This document shows positions 15,410-25,006 of a stretch of DNA of 64,000 nt, one piece after another. The notes beneath the pieces were generated by a model, which searched no databases, had not been told where the DNA came from, and saw nothing but the letters and a program-made list of their open reading frames with translations. Numbering within the stretch: the stretch's first letter is position 1; every line of letters starts with the position of its first letter. A program made the translations under genes and the position numbers. This DNA is from Eubacterium sp. (GTDB taxonomy: Bacteria; Bacillota; Clostridia; Lachnospirales; Lachnospiraceae): assembly GCA_021769425.1 (NCBI GenBank), contig JAETSX010000003.1, forward strand, positions 1-64,000. Direction: 5' to 3'.

Positions 15410-16693
15410 ATGGAATTTGATTTGAAATTACAGCAGTTTGTTGACTGGAAGGTTTATAATGTCACACCGATTAAAAATAAATTTGGCTATCGTGTAGTGC
15501 TGATGTATGCGGACGGGACTAAAATGCCGCAGCAGAAATCAGGGTTTGCGACAAAGAAAGCAGCCAATGCAGACAGGGACAAGACGCTTGGTGAACTGTA
15601 CTCAGGCACATATGTGGTGTACAGCAATGTAAAAGTGAAGGATTTTATGCTGTTTTGGCTTGAAAAGGAAATGCGTCCACGCATTACAAGCGGTTCCTAT
15701 GAAACCTATTCTAACATTGTAAATAATCATGTTATTCCGGCAATGGGCAATATTAAAATGACGGAAATCAAGCGGAGCCATATTCAGAGTCTATATAATG
15801 AAGAAGCGGCGGCTTCTGTTTCTATCGCAAGGCTGGTGAAAACGGTGATGAACACATCCATGCAGTATGCTGTAAATAAGAAAATCATTACCTTGATATT
15901 GCCGGATGGCATTGAGGTATCCTTTAGGGTATCCATCAACCCAACGATTGATGTGGCACTGCCAAAGCAGATAGAGAAGAAAGTCTATCATACCCGGAAC
16001 ATTGATACACAAAAGACATTGAATATGGAGCAGGTTTTAACGCTCATTGAAGCGAGTAAGGATACGCCGATCCATATGCAGGTACTTTTTGCAGTATTGT
16101 TGGGATTAAGACGGTGTGAAATCAATGGGGTAAAATATTCCGATATAGATTATATCAACCGGACATTAAAAGTACAGAGGCAGCTAGGCAAGAAGCCAAA
16201 CACGACTGCCGGGGACTTCCCGGCTAAGACGTTTACAAAACAGGAAATCGGACTGAAAACGCCGTCCAGTTACCGAACCATCCCCATACCGGATTATGTG
16301 TTTGAAGCTATTCTGGAAGAAAGAAAAGTATATGAGAAGAACCGCAGAAGGCGGTCAGGCACATTTCAGGATTTGGACTATATCTGCTGTTCCACTTATG
16401 GGCGTCCAAGAAGCAAGGATTTTCACTGGAGGCATTATAAGAAGCTGCTGGAGGAAAATGGATTGCCCGATATAAGATGGCATGATTTGCGAAGTGCCTT
16501 CTGTACTATCTTATTAAAAAACAATTTCAATCCCAAAGCGGTATCACAGTTAATGGGACATGCGAAAGAAATTATTACCATAGATGTTTATGGAGATACA
16601 GCCGAAACCCTAAAGGATACCTCTATGCCATTTGGCGATATTAATGAAATCATAGAGGACTGCTTAGATGATCTCCAGCCATTTATTGATTAA
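15410..16693 (+). CDS. Tyrosine recombinase (integrase) 2
   Basis: 427 residues beginning 1 nt after the stop of recombinase 1. The N-terminus (KVYNVTPIKNKFGYRVVLMYADGTKMPQ) is again an arm-binding domain, and a core-binding SAM-like domain follows. The catalytic domain shows GLRRCEINGVKYSD, WHDLRSAFCTILL and LMGHAKEIITIDVYGD with a Tyr nucleophile. Compared with recombinase 1, the HxxR box has Ser instead of His (LRSAF). The two proteins are clearly different, not a recent duplication. They may act together on one pair of sites, or one may belong to an older element. Confidence 0.92.
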   Translation: MEFDLKLQQFVDWKVYNVTPIKNKFGYRVVLMYADGTKMPQQKSGFATKKAANADRDKTLGELYSGTYVVYSNVKVKDFMLFWLEKEMRPRITSGSYETYSNIVNNHVIPAMGNIKMTEIKRSHIQSLYNEEAAASVSIARLVKTVMNTSMQYAVNKKIITLILPDGIEVSFRVSINPTIDVALPKQIEKKVYHTRNIDTQKTLNMEQVLTLIEASKDTPIHMQVLFAVLLGLRRCEINGVKYSDIDYINRTLKVQRQLGKKPNTTAGDFPAKTFTKQEIGLKTPSSYRTIPIPDYVFEAILEERKVYEKNRRRRSGTFQDLDYICCSTYGRPRSKDFHWRHYKKLLEENGLPDIRWHDLRSAFCTILLKNNFNPKAVSQLMGHAKEIITIDVYGDTAETLKDTSMPFGDINEIIEDCLDDLQPFID

Positions 16694-16812
16694 GTAATCC
16701 CGAAGGAAGAAAGTGAAAGCGGTACAGATTTTTCAGAAGATAATTATATAGAACAAATCAGTGAATTTTTTGCATGAAACTAAGATACTGGCATAACCGA
16801 ATCGTATAAAAA

Positions 16813-16852
16813 AGTACAGAACAAAAGTTCGATTTTGGTCTGTACTTTTTTT
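16813..16852 (+). terminator. Strong terminator closing the recombinase operon
   Basis: AGTACAGAACAAAA (16814-16827) pairs with TTTTGGTCTGTACT with a single mismatch and is followed by a T7 run. The loop-side GAAC-N4-GTTC (16819-16830) also matches a Firmicute LexA box, but the symmetry is better explained by the stem. Confidence 0.8.
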
Positions 16853-16863
16853 GACTTATATGT

Positions 16864-16869
16864 TATAAT
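16864..16869 (+). promoter_or_regulatory. TATAAT -10 element, candidate uvrB promoter
   Basis: TATAAT with a weak TGTACT at the 17-bp spaced -35 position, about 240 nt before uvrB. A possible LexA box at 16819-16830 lies just upstream, as would be expected for an SOS gene, but it coincides with the terminator stem. Confidence 0.4.
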
Positions 16870-16978
16870 GAAAAACCAAATGACGGGATAATACTATTTG
16901 TACTGGTTAGTGTTATTCAGTGCTGTTTCATTTCAAAAATACGGTTTTCCCAAAGGGATACTGCGTAATGTGACCTGC

Positions 16979-17072
16979 ATTCGTGTAATTGCTATTTTAA
17001 CGCTTATTCGCCAGCTTTGCAAGTCCATTTTACACGAATTGAAAATCAAATTACACGAATTTCGGGCGAATA
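16979..17072. repeat. Cluster of inverted and direct repeats between the integrases and uvrB, possible attachment region
   Basis: ATTCGTGTAATT (16979-16990) occurs inverted as TTACACGAATT at 17030-17040 and again at 17051-17061. TATTCGCC (17005-17012) is inverted as GGCGAATA (17065-17072). Such repeated short sites beside recombinase genes are what arm-type binding sites look like. No second att copy can be identified because the far end of the element is outside the window. Nothing coding is seen in 16694-17109. Confidence 0.45.
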
Positions 17073-17109
17073 GGCGAACTTTTTTCGGTCACAAATTGGA
17101 GGTTTTCAT

Positions 17110-18941
17110 ATGCCAGAGTTCAAATTACATGCCCCATACAAGCCCACAGGCGACCAGCCGCAGGCAATCGCAGAGCTGGTCAAAGGCTTTAAGGAAGGCA
17201 ACCAATTCCAGACTTTACTAGGGGTTACGGGTTCCGGCAAGACATTCACAATGGCAAATGTGATACAAGCCTTGCAGAAACCGACACTCGTAATCGCCCA
17301 TAATAAGACGCTTGCGGCGCAGCTATACGGAGAATTCAAGGAGATGTTCCCGGAGAATGCAGTATCATCATTTCCAGTGTGTCCTGTATTTACGGCCTTG
17401 GCAGTCCGGTGGACTACAAGAATATGATGCTGTCTCTGCGGCCCGGTATGGAGAAGGATAGAGATGACGTAATTCGGAAGTTAATCGACATTCAATATAC
17501 TAGAAATGACATGGATTTCCACAGAGGAACCTTTCGGGTGCGGGGGGATGTGGTGGAAATCTTTCCCGCCAATTACGGTGAAACGGCAATTCGGGTGGAA
17601 TTTTTCGGAGATGAGGTAGACCGTATTACGGAAATTGACGTTTTGACTGGAGAAATTAAAAGCCAATTGGAGCATATGGCAGTATTTCCAGCTTCCCACT
17701 ATGTAGTTGCCCCGGAGAAGATTCTGCGGGCTGCCGCAGAAATTGAGAAAGAAATGGAAGAACGGGTGAAGTATTTCAAGGGAGAGGACAAACTGTTGGA
17801 AGCCCAGCGGATTGCAGAACGAACTAATTTTGACATTGAGATGCTGAAAGAGACAGGGTTCTGCAGCGGCATTGAGAATTATTCCCGTTTTCTGTCAGGA
17901 CTGGAGCCGGGAGCGCCGCCTCATACGCTGATAGACTATTTTCCGGAGGAATTCCTGATTATTGTGGACGAGTCCCATATTACCATTCCGCAGGTGCGGG
18001 GCATGTATGCCGGAGATCAATCCAGGAAAACCACTTTGGTGGATTATGGATTCCGTCTGCCTTCTGCTAAAGATAACCGGCCCTTGAATTTCGGGGAGTT
18101 TGAAGGCAAGATAGATCAGATGCTGTTTGTGTCTGCAACGCCCAATGTCTATGAGAAGGAGCATGAACTGCTTCGGACAGAGCAGATTATCCGTCCTACG
18201 GGCCTTTTGGACCCAGAGATTGACGTTCGCCCGGTGGAAGGTCAGATTGACGATTTGATCGGGGAAGTGAATAAAGAAATTTCCAACAAAAATAAGGTGC
18301 TGATTACCACCCTTACCAAGCGGATGGCAGAGGATTTGACGGACTATATGCGTGAAGTGGGAATTCGGGTCAAGTACCTCCATTCCGATATTGACACGCT
18401 GGAACGGGCGGAGATTATCCGGGATTTGCGGCTGGATGTGTTTGATGTGCTGGTAGGGATCAATCTGCTGCGGGAGGGACTGGATATTCCTGAGATTACC
18501 CTGGTGGCAATTCTGGATGCAGATAAGGAAGGTTTCTTAAGGTCAGAGACTTCCCTGATTCAGACCATCGGCCGCGCCGCCCGGAATTCTGAGGGGCATG
18601 TAATTATGTATGCAGACAGCATTACGGATTCCATGCGGGTTGCTATTGATGAAACCAACCGAAGAAGAGGAATACAGCAGGCATATAATAAGGAGCACGG
18701 AATTACTCCGGCAACCATCCGCAAATCTGTCCGTGATTTGATCCGCATTTCTAAGAAAGTTGCTAAGGAAGAGTATAAATTCCAGAAAGATCCGGAGTCT
18801 ATGAGTAAGAAGGAACTGGAGAAGCTGATTGGGGAGATTCAGAAGAAGATGCAGGCAGCGGCGGCGGAACTGAACTTCGAGGCGGCGGCAGAACTGCGCG
18901 ATAAGATGATAGAACTGAAGAAGAACCTGCGTGATATGTGA
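17110..18941 (+). pseudogene. uvrB: uvrB with an internal deletion and frameshift
   Basis: ATG 17110 follows GGAGG. The N-terminus is textbook UvrB, the damage-recognising helicase subunit of nucleotide excision repair: [20 protein letters not shown] and the Walker A GVTGSGKT. At about 17361 the sequence jumps from PENAV directly to [14 protein letters not shown] in another frame, then runs normally to the C-terminal UvrC-binding UVR motif at 18941. About 50 residues that normally lie between (the YYDYYQPEAYVP beta-hairpin region and the segment up to the RRDV motif) are absent. The missing length is about 150 nt and not a multiple of three. The beta-hairpin grips DNA at lesions, so this allele should be inactive even without the frameshift. 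Confidence 0.88.
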
Positions 18942-18991
18942 AAATCAATCCGAAAGGACTTTTTCATTCCCATAAGTTAAACATATAAATT

Positions 18992-19040
18992 GGATGGCCA
19001 TGCGGCCCGCCGAATGGCAGGTTAAGCATGATGGGAGTTT
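18992..19040 (+). repeat. 49-bp dispersed repeat, copy 1
   Basis: Starts GGATGGCCATGCGGCCCG and ends GCATGATGGGAGTTT. A second copy, inverted, lies at 42029-42077 with only a handful of differences. GGCCATGCGGCC is nearly self-complementary. It lies between uvrB and uvrA. Confidence 0.8.
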
Positions 19041-19076
19041 ACTGTCCAGTATTTAAGATAAAGGAGTTTATATAAA

Positions 19077-21911
19077 ATGGCAAAAGCAGAAAAACAATAT
19101 ATTAAAATCAGAGGAGCCAATGAACATAATCTGAAAAATTTAGATGTGGATATTCCCAGAAATGAATTTGTTGTCCTGACAGGATTAAGCGGTTCTGGAA
19201 AATCTTCTCTGGCATTTGATACCATTTATGCAGAAGGGCAGCGCAGATATATGGAATCCTTGTCCTCCTATGCAAGGCAGTTTTTGGGGCAGATGGAGAA
19301 ACCAGATGTGGAGAAGATTGAAGGGCTGTCTCCGGCTATCTCTATTGACCAGAAATCCACGAACCGCAACCCCAGGTCTACGGTAGGGACAGTGACAGAA
19401 ATATACGATTACTTTCGTCTTTTATATGCCAGAATTGGCATTCCCCATTGCCCTGTCTGCGGAAAAGAAATTAAAAAGCAGTCAGTGGATCAGATGGTGG
19501 ATCAGATTCTGTCCATGGAAGAGGGGACGAAGATTCAGCTTCTGGCGCCGGTGGTCCGGGGACGGAAAGGAACCCATCAGAAATTATTTGAACAAGCAAA
19601 GCGCAGCGGTTATGTAAGGGTGCAGGCAGATGGAAATATTTATGACTTAACCGAGGAGATCCCCCTGGATAAGAATATTAAGCACAATATTGAAATCGTG
19701 GTGGACCGTCTGGTGGTGAAACCTGGAATAGAGAAACGTCTGACAGACTCTGTGGAAAATGTACTGGAACTTGCAGAAGGATTGATGACAGTAGATGTGA
19801 TTGGGGGAGAACCTGTGAACTTTTCTCAGAGTTTTTCATGCCCGGATTGCGGGGTTAGCATTGAAGAGATTGAACCCAGAAGTTTTTCCTTTAACAATCC
19901 TTTCGGCGCCTGTCCGGACTGTTTCGGTTTGGGGTATAAAATGGAATTTGATGTAGATTTGATGATTCCGGATAAATCATTAAGCCTTGCAGAGGGAGCC
20001 ATCCAGGTGATGGGATGGCAGTCCAGCACAGACAAAGGAAGTTTCACCAATGCCATACTGACAGCGTTGGCCAAAGAGTACAAATTTGACATGGATACAC
20101 CCTATGAGAAGCTTCCCAAAAAGATTCAGAATATCCTGATTAATGGTACTGGAGGAAAGGAAGTGAAAGTTCATTATAAAGGCCAGCGGGGGGAAGGCGT
20201 TTATGATGTGGCCTTTGAAGGACTGATACGGAATGTGGAACGGCGTTACCGGGAAACAGGTTCCGATACCATGAAGCAGGAGTATGAGCAGTTTATGCGG
20301 GTAACCCCTTGCAAAACCTGCGGGGGCCAGCGATTAAAGAGAGAAGCTCTGGCAGTGACTGTTTCCGGGAAAAATATTCATGAGACCACTTCCATGTCCA
20401 TACGGAAATTACAGGAATTTTTACAGGAGATGGAGCTAAGCGAACAGCAAAAATTGATTGGAGCTCAGGTATTAAAAGAAATCCGGGCAAGAGTTGGATT
20501 TCTGGTGGATGTGGGATTGGACTACCTGACCCTGTCCAGGGCAACCGGCACTCTTTCCGGCGGAGAAGCACAGCGCATTCGCCTGGCTACACAGATTGGT
20601 TCCGGCCTGGTAGGGGTAGCTTATATACTGGATGAGCCAAGCATTGGGTTGCATCAGCGGGATAATGATAAATTGCTGAACACATTGAAGAATCTGAAGA
20701 ATCTGGGAAATACGCTGATTGTAGTGGAGCATGATGAAGATACCATGTTTGCAGCGGATCATATCGTGGATATTGGACCAGGAGCGGGAGAACATGGCGG
20801 ACAACTAGTGGCTCAGGGAACGGCCAAGGATATTATGAAAAATCAAAATTCCATTACCGGAGCCTATTTAAGCGGAAGGATCCGGATTCCGGTTCCGAAA
20901 ACAAGAAGAAAACCTACCGGATTTTTGAAAATCAAAGGGGCAAAGGAGAATAACCTGCAGAATATCAATGTGGAAATCCCTTTGGGCGTTATGACTTGTG
21001 TAACAGGGGTATCCGGGTCTGGAAAATCTTCCCTGACCAATGAAATTCTTTACAAACGTCTGGCGCGGGATTTGAACCGGGCAAGAGCGATTCCGGGCAA
21101 ACACAAATCCATAGAGGGTATGGAACAGTTGGACAAGGTGATTGATATTGATCAGTCCCCAATTGGAAGAACGCCTCGTTCCAATCCTGCAACGTATACA
21201 GGGGTCTTTGATCAGATTCGGGATTTGTTTGCAGCAACGCCGGACGCCAAAGCCAAAGGATACGCCAAGGGAAGGTTCAGTTTCAATGTGAAGGGCGGAC
21301 GTTGTGAGGCGTGCGCCGGTGACGGCATCCTGAAAATAGAAATGCATTTTCTTCCAGATGTGTACGTGCCCTGCGAAGTGTGTGGAGGGAAACGTTACAA
21401 TCGGGAGACGCTGGAAGTAAAATATAAAGGAAAAAGCATTTATGACGTATTGGATATGACGGTGGAAGAAGCGCTGGCCTTTTTTGAAAATGTACCTTCT
21501 ATCCGGCGCAAAATCGAAACATTGTATGAGGTGGGGCTTTCCTATATTAAGCTGGGACAGCCTTCCACGACCCTTTCCGGCGGGGAGGCCCAACGGATTA
21601 AGCTGGCCACAGAGCTGAGCAGGCGCAGCACCGGAAAGACCATCTATATACTGGATGAGCCAACTACGGGACTTCATTTTGCCGATGTGCACAAACTGAC
21701 AGAGATTTTGCAGCGGCTGGCAGAGGGAGGCAATACGGTGGTGGTTATTGAGCATAATCTGGATGTGATAAAGACTGCCGATTATATTATTGACATGGGC
21801 CCGGAAGGAGGAGATGGAGGCGGAAGGGTCATTGCCAAAGGAACGCCGGAGGAAGTGGCAGAGGTAGCGGAATCTTACACGGGAAAATATATCAAAAAAT
21901 ATCTTTCGTAG
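19077..21911 (+). CDS. uvrA: UvrA excinuclease ABC subunit A
   Basis: 944 residues, the usual full length. UvrA is the ATP-driven damage sensor that loads UvrB on DNA. Two ABC ATPase modules are visible: Walker [13 protein letters not shown] near 31 and [13 protein letters not shown] near 640, with signatures [14 protein letters not shown] and [14 protein letters not shown] and Walker [11 protein letters not shown] and [10 protein letters not shown]. Zinc-binding Cys pairs are present (CPVC; CPDCG with CPDC; CEAC; CEVC). AAAGGAG precedes the ATG. It is intact, while its partner uvrB upstream is broken, so the repair pathway would lack its second step unless another uvrB exists. Confidence 0.97.
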   Translation: MAKAEKQYIKIRGANEHNLKNLDVDIPRNEFVVLTGLSGSGKSSLAFDTIYAEGQRRYMESLSSYARQFLGQMEKPDVEKIEGLSPAISIDQKSTNRNPRSTVGTVTEIYDYFRLLYARIGIPHCPVCGKEIKKQSVDQMVDQILSMEEGTKIQLLAPVVRGRKGTHQKLFEQAKRSGYVRVQADGNIYDLTEEIPLDKNIKHNIEIVVDRLVVKPGIEKRLTDSVENVLELAEGLMTVDVIGGEPVNFSQSFSCPDCGVSIEEIEPRSFSFNNPFGACPDCFGLGYKMEFDVDLMIPDKSLSLAEGAIQVMGWQSSTDKGSFTNAILTALAKEYKFDMDTPYEKLPKKIQNILINGTGGKEVKVHYKGQRGEGVYDVAFEGLIRNVERRYRETGSDTMKQEYEQFMRVTPCKTCGGQRLKREALAVTVSGKNIHETTSMSIRKLQEFLQEMELSEQQKLIGAQVLKEIRARVGFLVDVGLDYLTLSRATGTLSGGEAQRIRLATQIGSGLVGVAYILDEPSIGLHQRDNDKLLNTLKNLKNLGNTLIVVEHDEDTMFAADHIVDIGPGAGEHGGQLVAQGTAKDIMKNQNSITGAYLSGRIRIPVPKTRRKPTGFLKIKGAKENNLQNINVEIPLGVMTCVTGVSGSGKSSLTNEILYKRLARDLNRARAIPGKHKSIEGMEQLDKVIDIDQSPIGRTPRSNPATYTGVFDQIRDLFAATPDAKAKGYAKGRFSFNVKGGRCEACAGDGILKIEMHFLPDVYVPCEVCGGKRYNRETLEVKYKGKSIYDVLDMTVEEALAFFENVPSIRRKIETLYEVGLSYIKLGQPSTTLSGGEAQRIKLATELSRRSTGKTIYILDEPTTGLHFADVHKLTEILQRLAEGGNTVVVIEHNLDVIKTADYIIDMGPEGGDGGGRVIAKGTPEEVAEVAESYTGKYIKKYLS

Positions 21912-22037
21912 AAAGCAGCCGTGAGAAAGGATAATGTCGGAAACGCCTTCGCTGAACGTATGCGCCAATTTGCATGCGTTGTCAGACCGAATGGCAAATC
22001 CGGCATTTTCGGTGGGCGTAAAGACCACTGTGAATAG

Positions 22038-22235
22038 ATTACTCCGGCGGTTAAATACTGCAACATCCCGATTACCCAAATCTCCATCGGTTAAATGCTG
22101 CAACACCCTGATTACCTAAATCTCCATCGGTTAAATGCTGCAACATCCTGATTGCCCAAATCTCCATCGGTTAAATGCTGCAACATCCTGATTGCCCAGA
22201 TTTCCGTCCGCTGCGATATTTAACCGCCTGGGTAA
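22038..22235. mobile_element. MITE-like element with four internal 40-bp tandem repeats
   Basis: Termini ATTACTCCGGCGGTTAAAT (from 22038) and ATTTAACCGCCTGGGTAA (to 22235) are inverted copies (about 17 of 19 matching). They are related to the perfect termini of the element at 42851-43035. Between them a 40-bp unit starting CGGTTAAATGCTGCAACATC is repeated four times (22048-22207). There is no coding capacity. Confidence 0.7.
22048..22207. repeat. Tandem array of four 40-bp units
   Basis: Units begin at 22048, 22088, 22128 and 22168. They differ by a few bases (ATACTGCAACATCCC in the first, ATGCTGCAACATCCT in the last). The start of the unit is the inner part of the terminal repeat, so the array probably arose by expansion within the element. 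There are no spacers, so it is not CRISPR. Confidence 0.85.
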
Positions 22236-22392
22236 GAACAAAAACTTCAGGCAGTATCTGCAGCCTTTCACTTTTAATAACAGGAGTTCTGAACAGTTGA
22301 TTTCAAAGATATATATAAAGACAAGAAAGAAGAACTTTCCTATGAGTTCAATGGGACAAAATTCATGTTTCTCAACAGTCCCATAATCTTCG

Positions 22393-22423
22393 GGGAGTAC
22401 TCCCTGGATTCTAAGAATCCAGG
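22393..22423. repeat. Two overlapping palindromes
   Basis: GGGAGTACTCCC (22393-22404) is a perfect 12-bp palindrome, overlapping CCTGGATTCT-A-AGAATCCAGG (22403-22423). It lies in the gene-free 21912-23401 stretch, with no T-run after it. Confidence 0.7.
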
Positions 22424-22528
22424 AAGCATGAGTTATGAAAAATTATATTAGCTTGTTAGCTAGTACAAATGTTATTCTAACCGAAGAATGTGAAAGATAT
22501 GTGAAAAAAACAGAAAAAGTTTAGGAAA

Positions 22529-22550
22529 ATTATAAAAAATCCATAAACTT
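22529..22550. repeat. 22-bp motif shared with the mreB upstream region
   Basis: ATTATAAAAAATCCATAAAC plus TT occurs here and again at about 33271-33292, ahead of mreB. Similar AT-rich context continues on both sides (AGAAGGA versus ATAAGGA). Confidence 0.6.
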
Positions 22551-22923
22551 AGAGAAGGAATTTTCTGTAAAGCGTGAATAACTCAGGCTTCCCGCGTCCA
22601 AAATCGCTAAAAAAGAGGAAAAATACATCTTTTGAATTGTCAGCCGAATTGTCAGCCGGCGCTGGCACTCCCTCCGGCCGGAAGTTAAACGATTGCTCTG
22701 CCTGCCCCGCATCATTGCGGCGTTAAAATTTCTAGTCGGGGGAACCGCATCGCCGTTGAAATTTTGCCTTGCACTGGCACGAATCATGCAAAGCACAAGT
22801 TTAATTTCTGACCGGATGCTGGCTCCAACTCAGTATTGGCCTGTGACTGAGCAGCGTAGCGCACGGCCCAGGAGTGAACAGTAACGGGGATTTACCTTCA
22901 AAACTGCCTGAATTCTCGCAATA

Positions 22924-22952
22924 TTGACATTATTATAGTGGTGTTGTATAAT
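22924..22952 (+). promoter_or_regulatory. Perfect consensus sigma-A promoter
   Basis: TTGACA (22924-22929), exactly 17 bp, TATAAT (22947-22952). The next gene starts about 450 nt downstream at 23402 with an inverted-repeat element in between. It either drives a long leader or a non-coding RNA. Confidence 0.8.
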
Positions 22953-23137
22953 GAACCGGTAATTTATTTTACGGTGTATTAGTGTACTGTTTCATGGATA
23001 ATTGCACGAACTTGCTTGTCTGTCCGCTCTGTTGCGTTGGATTTTCCATCTGCGGCCGCTGCCGGCTGTTAAAATCTGTTACGTAAAAGAGCGGATATTC
23101 TGCAGATTTTTGCCAACCTTGATGTTCAGTACACCAG

Positions 23138-23316
23138 AGCGTATTTGAAAAATCATTTCCGCCATCTGCATCCCCACGTTTGCGTGATATTTATGCCACA
23201 TTTGATCGATGCAGCTCGCTTATGTTTCCCTTATTCGGCATAAATCCCCACAGGGAGCCTTCGGCGTCCCACAAATTGTGGAATGCATCTGCCAGAAAGT
23301 ATTTTTCAAACACGCT
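23138..23316. mobile_element. 179-bp element with about 40-bp imperfect terminal inverted repeats
   Basis: The left end AGCGTATTTGAAAAATCA...TGCAT is the inverse of the right end ATGCATCTGCC...ATTTTTCAAACACGCT. The interior has ATTTATGCC/GGCATAAAT pairing. It has no open reading frame of note and the size and layout of a MITE. It sits between the perfect promoter at 22924 and the secreted-protein gene. Confidence 0.65.
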
Positions 23317-23401
23317 TTAGAATTAGGAATAGGATAGCATATGGAGAAACAAGCTGCTTTGTATCCCGTTGTTATCTTTCGCAGAAAGGTGGATTATGAT
23401 T

Positions 23402-24775
23402 ATGAAAAAGAGAATGAAATTATTTCAAAGACTTCTCATGCCTGTTTTGGTATTGACCCTTGTGCTGGCAGGAATGTTTTTTCAAAAGGCTCAGCCGCTG
23501 GAAGCGGCCGAACCGGATTATGCAGCAACTGAGACAGAGAGGGCGGATGAACCGGAAGATAATGAAACAGTGAAGGCGCCGGGAAAGCCGGATTCTTTAG
23601 AGATAACCTGGAAAGGCGGGAAAGAGGTCGATATCGCCTGGGAAGAAGCTTCCGATGCAACGAGATATTTGGTATACCGTTCGTTTACAAGCAGTTCCTC
23701 TGGTTTTAATGAGATTGCAGAAGTAGAGGAAACCAGCTATACAGATGAGGCGGCATCTGTGGGAAAAACGGCATATTACAAAGTGATTCCCTATAACGAC
23801 AGCGTTGAGGGAATTTCCAGCGACGTGAAAAGCGTTTATATTGTAAAAGCGCCTGCCAAAGTAAAGGCAACTGTTTCAAAGAATACGGTTACCGTATCTT
23901 TCAAGGCGTCTGAGAAAGCATCCGGCTACGAAATCTGGTGTAGGACGGGGAAAAATGGCGATTATAAAAAAGCTGCCACTTTGAAATCAGGTAAGAGCGT
24001 TAAGAAGAAATTTAAAAATGTGAAGCCCGGCGTTTACTATTATAAAGTGAGGGCTTACAGAAAGAATGGCAGTGAGAAAGTATATACTGATTTTGGTAAG
24101 ACTGCGAAGGCAAAATTAGCAGGCAGCACCATTGAAAATACAAAATCTCAATTGACTATTGAGGCGGATGTAAAGCTTACCGGTACAGGAACCGGCTATC
24201 ATGCAAAGCTGGTTATGGCTACGCCAAGTTCTGCTGTGTCATTTGGCATACAGTATGATGCGCATGCAGTGGCTCCATATACAGGCAAAGCTATGGCGTT
24301 GATTGAGAATGTCGCTTCGAATGATCCAGGCGGACAGAGGTACACAAGACCTGGCAATAAATCTTTAAAGCTGAATAAGACTTATCATCTGATGATGACA
24401 GTTGATAAAAAAGGAAATGGAAATGTATACCTGGATTATAAGAAAATTGGAAGTTTTTCTCAACCTAATATTGCTAAAGAGCCATGTTATCTAAGAATTG
24501 AAGCAGCTGCAAGATTAAATGGGGACAGCGTAAAAGCTACTTTCTCAAACATAAAATGTAAGTGGAATGGAAAATATGATTCCAGTAAAGTGTTAGGAAA
24601 ATCACTGCAGTGGGTTGATGGAACAGTGTTTAACCATAATGCAGGATTGAATTATAAGTACAACAAAAAAAGTAAGAATATTCAGATTTTTGGAACAGCT
24701 CGAGGAATTAATGGAGATTGGGATAGCGATTATGAGAACGTACAGTATATCCTTCAGTTCCAGGGACCCTATTAG
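23402..24775 (+). CDS. Secreted protein with fibronectin-III-like and lectin-like domains
   Basis: About 457 residues from ATG 23402 (ATGs at 23369 and 23396 are in frame; AAAGGTGG lies at about 23384-23391). A signal peptide (KLFQRLLMPVLVLTLVLAGMFF) is followed by an acidic linker. Two FN3-like modules come next (ITWKGGKEVDIAWEEASDATRYLVYRS form, then KVKATVSKNTVTVSFKASEKASGYEIW...YYYKVRAY). The C-terminal ~200-residue beta-rich domain (LTIEADVKLTGTGTGYHAKLV..., TYHLMMTVDKKGNGNVYLDYKKIGSF) looks like a concanavalin/LamG-type carbohydrate-binding fold. No LPXTG anchor is present. Function unknown; probably cell-surface glycan binding. Confidence 0.7.
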   Translation: MKKRMKLFQRLLMPVLVLTLVLAGMFFQKAQPLEAAEPDYAATETERADEPEDNETVKAPGKPDSLEITWKGGKEVDIAWEEASDATRYLVYRSFTSSSSGFNEIAEVEETSYTDEAASVGKTAYYKVIPYNDSVEGISSDVKSVYIVKAPAKVKATVSKNTVTVSFKASEKASGYEIWCRTGKNGDYKKAATLKSGKSVKKKFKNVKPGVYYYKVRAYRKNGSEKVYTDFGKTAKAKLAGSTIENTKSQLTIEADVKLTGTGTGYHAKLVMATPSSAVSFGIQYDAHAVAPYTGKAMALIENVASNDPGGQRYTRPGNKSLKLNKTYHLMMTVDKKGNGNVYLDYKKIGSFSQPNIAKEPCYLRIEAAARLNGDSVKATFSNIKCKWNGKYDSSKVLGKSLQWVDGTVFNHNAGLNYKYNKKSKNIQIFGTARGINGDWDSDYENVQYILQFQGPY

Positions 24776-24811
24776 AGTTATAGTTTGAGGATATGTTTTT
24801 TAAGAAAGAAT

Positions 24812-24841
24812 CAAGTAAGCAGCCTTATGGCTGCTTACTTG
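24812..24841. terminator. Terminator with a perfect 13-bp stem
   Basis: CAAGTAAGCAGCC, loop TTAT, GGCTGCTTACTTG. It follows the secreted-protein gene; the tail is only moderately T-rich (TGTTTGTTTTC). Confidence 0.8.
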
Positions 24842-25006
24842 AAACTGTTTGTTTTCATAAACCGATAATAGTGGCTGTTTTTTTATTTTTGGGCAAATAA
24901 TTTTCTATATACCCAGAAATAATTTATATAAACGGGAAAAATAAAAGAAAATAGATTCAGGTTGTTCGGGAAGCCAAAATGGCATACAGGAAGGAAAGGT
25001 CGCATC

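Noticed and set aside
16819-16830. GAAC-N4-GTTC as a LexA box controlling uvrB
   Set aside because: It matches the Firmicute LexA consensus, but it lies within a 14-bp terminator stem whose symmetry already explains it. Kept only as a low-confidence remark.
16898-17221. Open frame between the integrases and uvrB
   Set aside because: It runs over inverted repeats and into uvrB in another frame, and has no ribosome site.
20868-22106. Long antisense open frame opposite uvrA
   Set aside because: It is the mirror of a strongly coding gene and has no protein family features.
22048-22207. CRISPR array
   Set aside because: Four 40-bp units lie head to tail with no unique spacers and no cas genes nearby.
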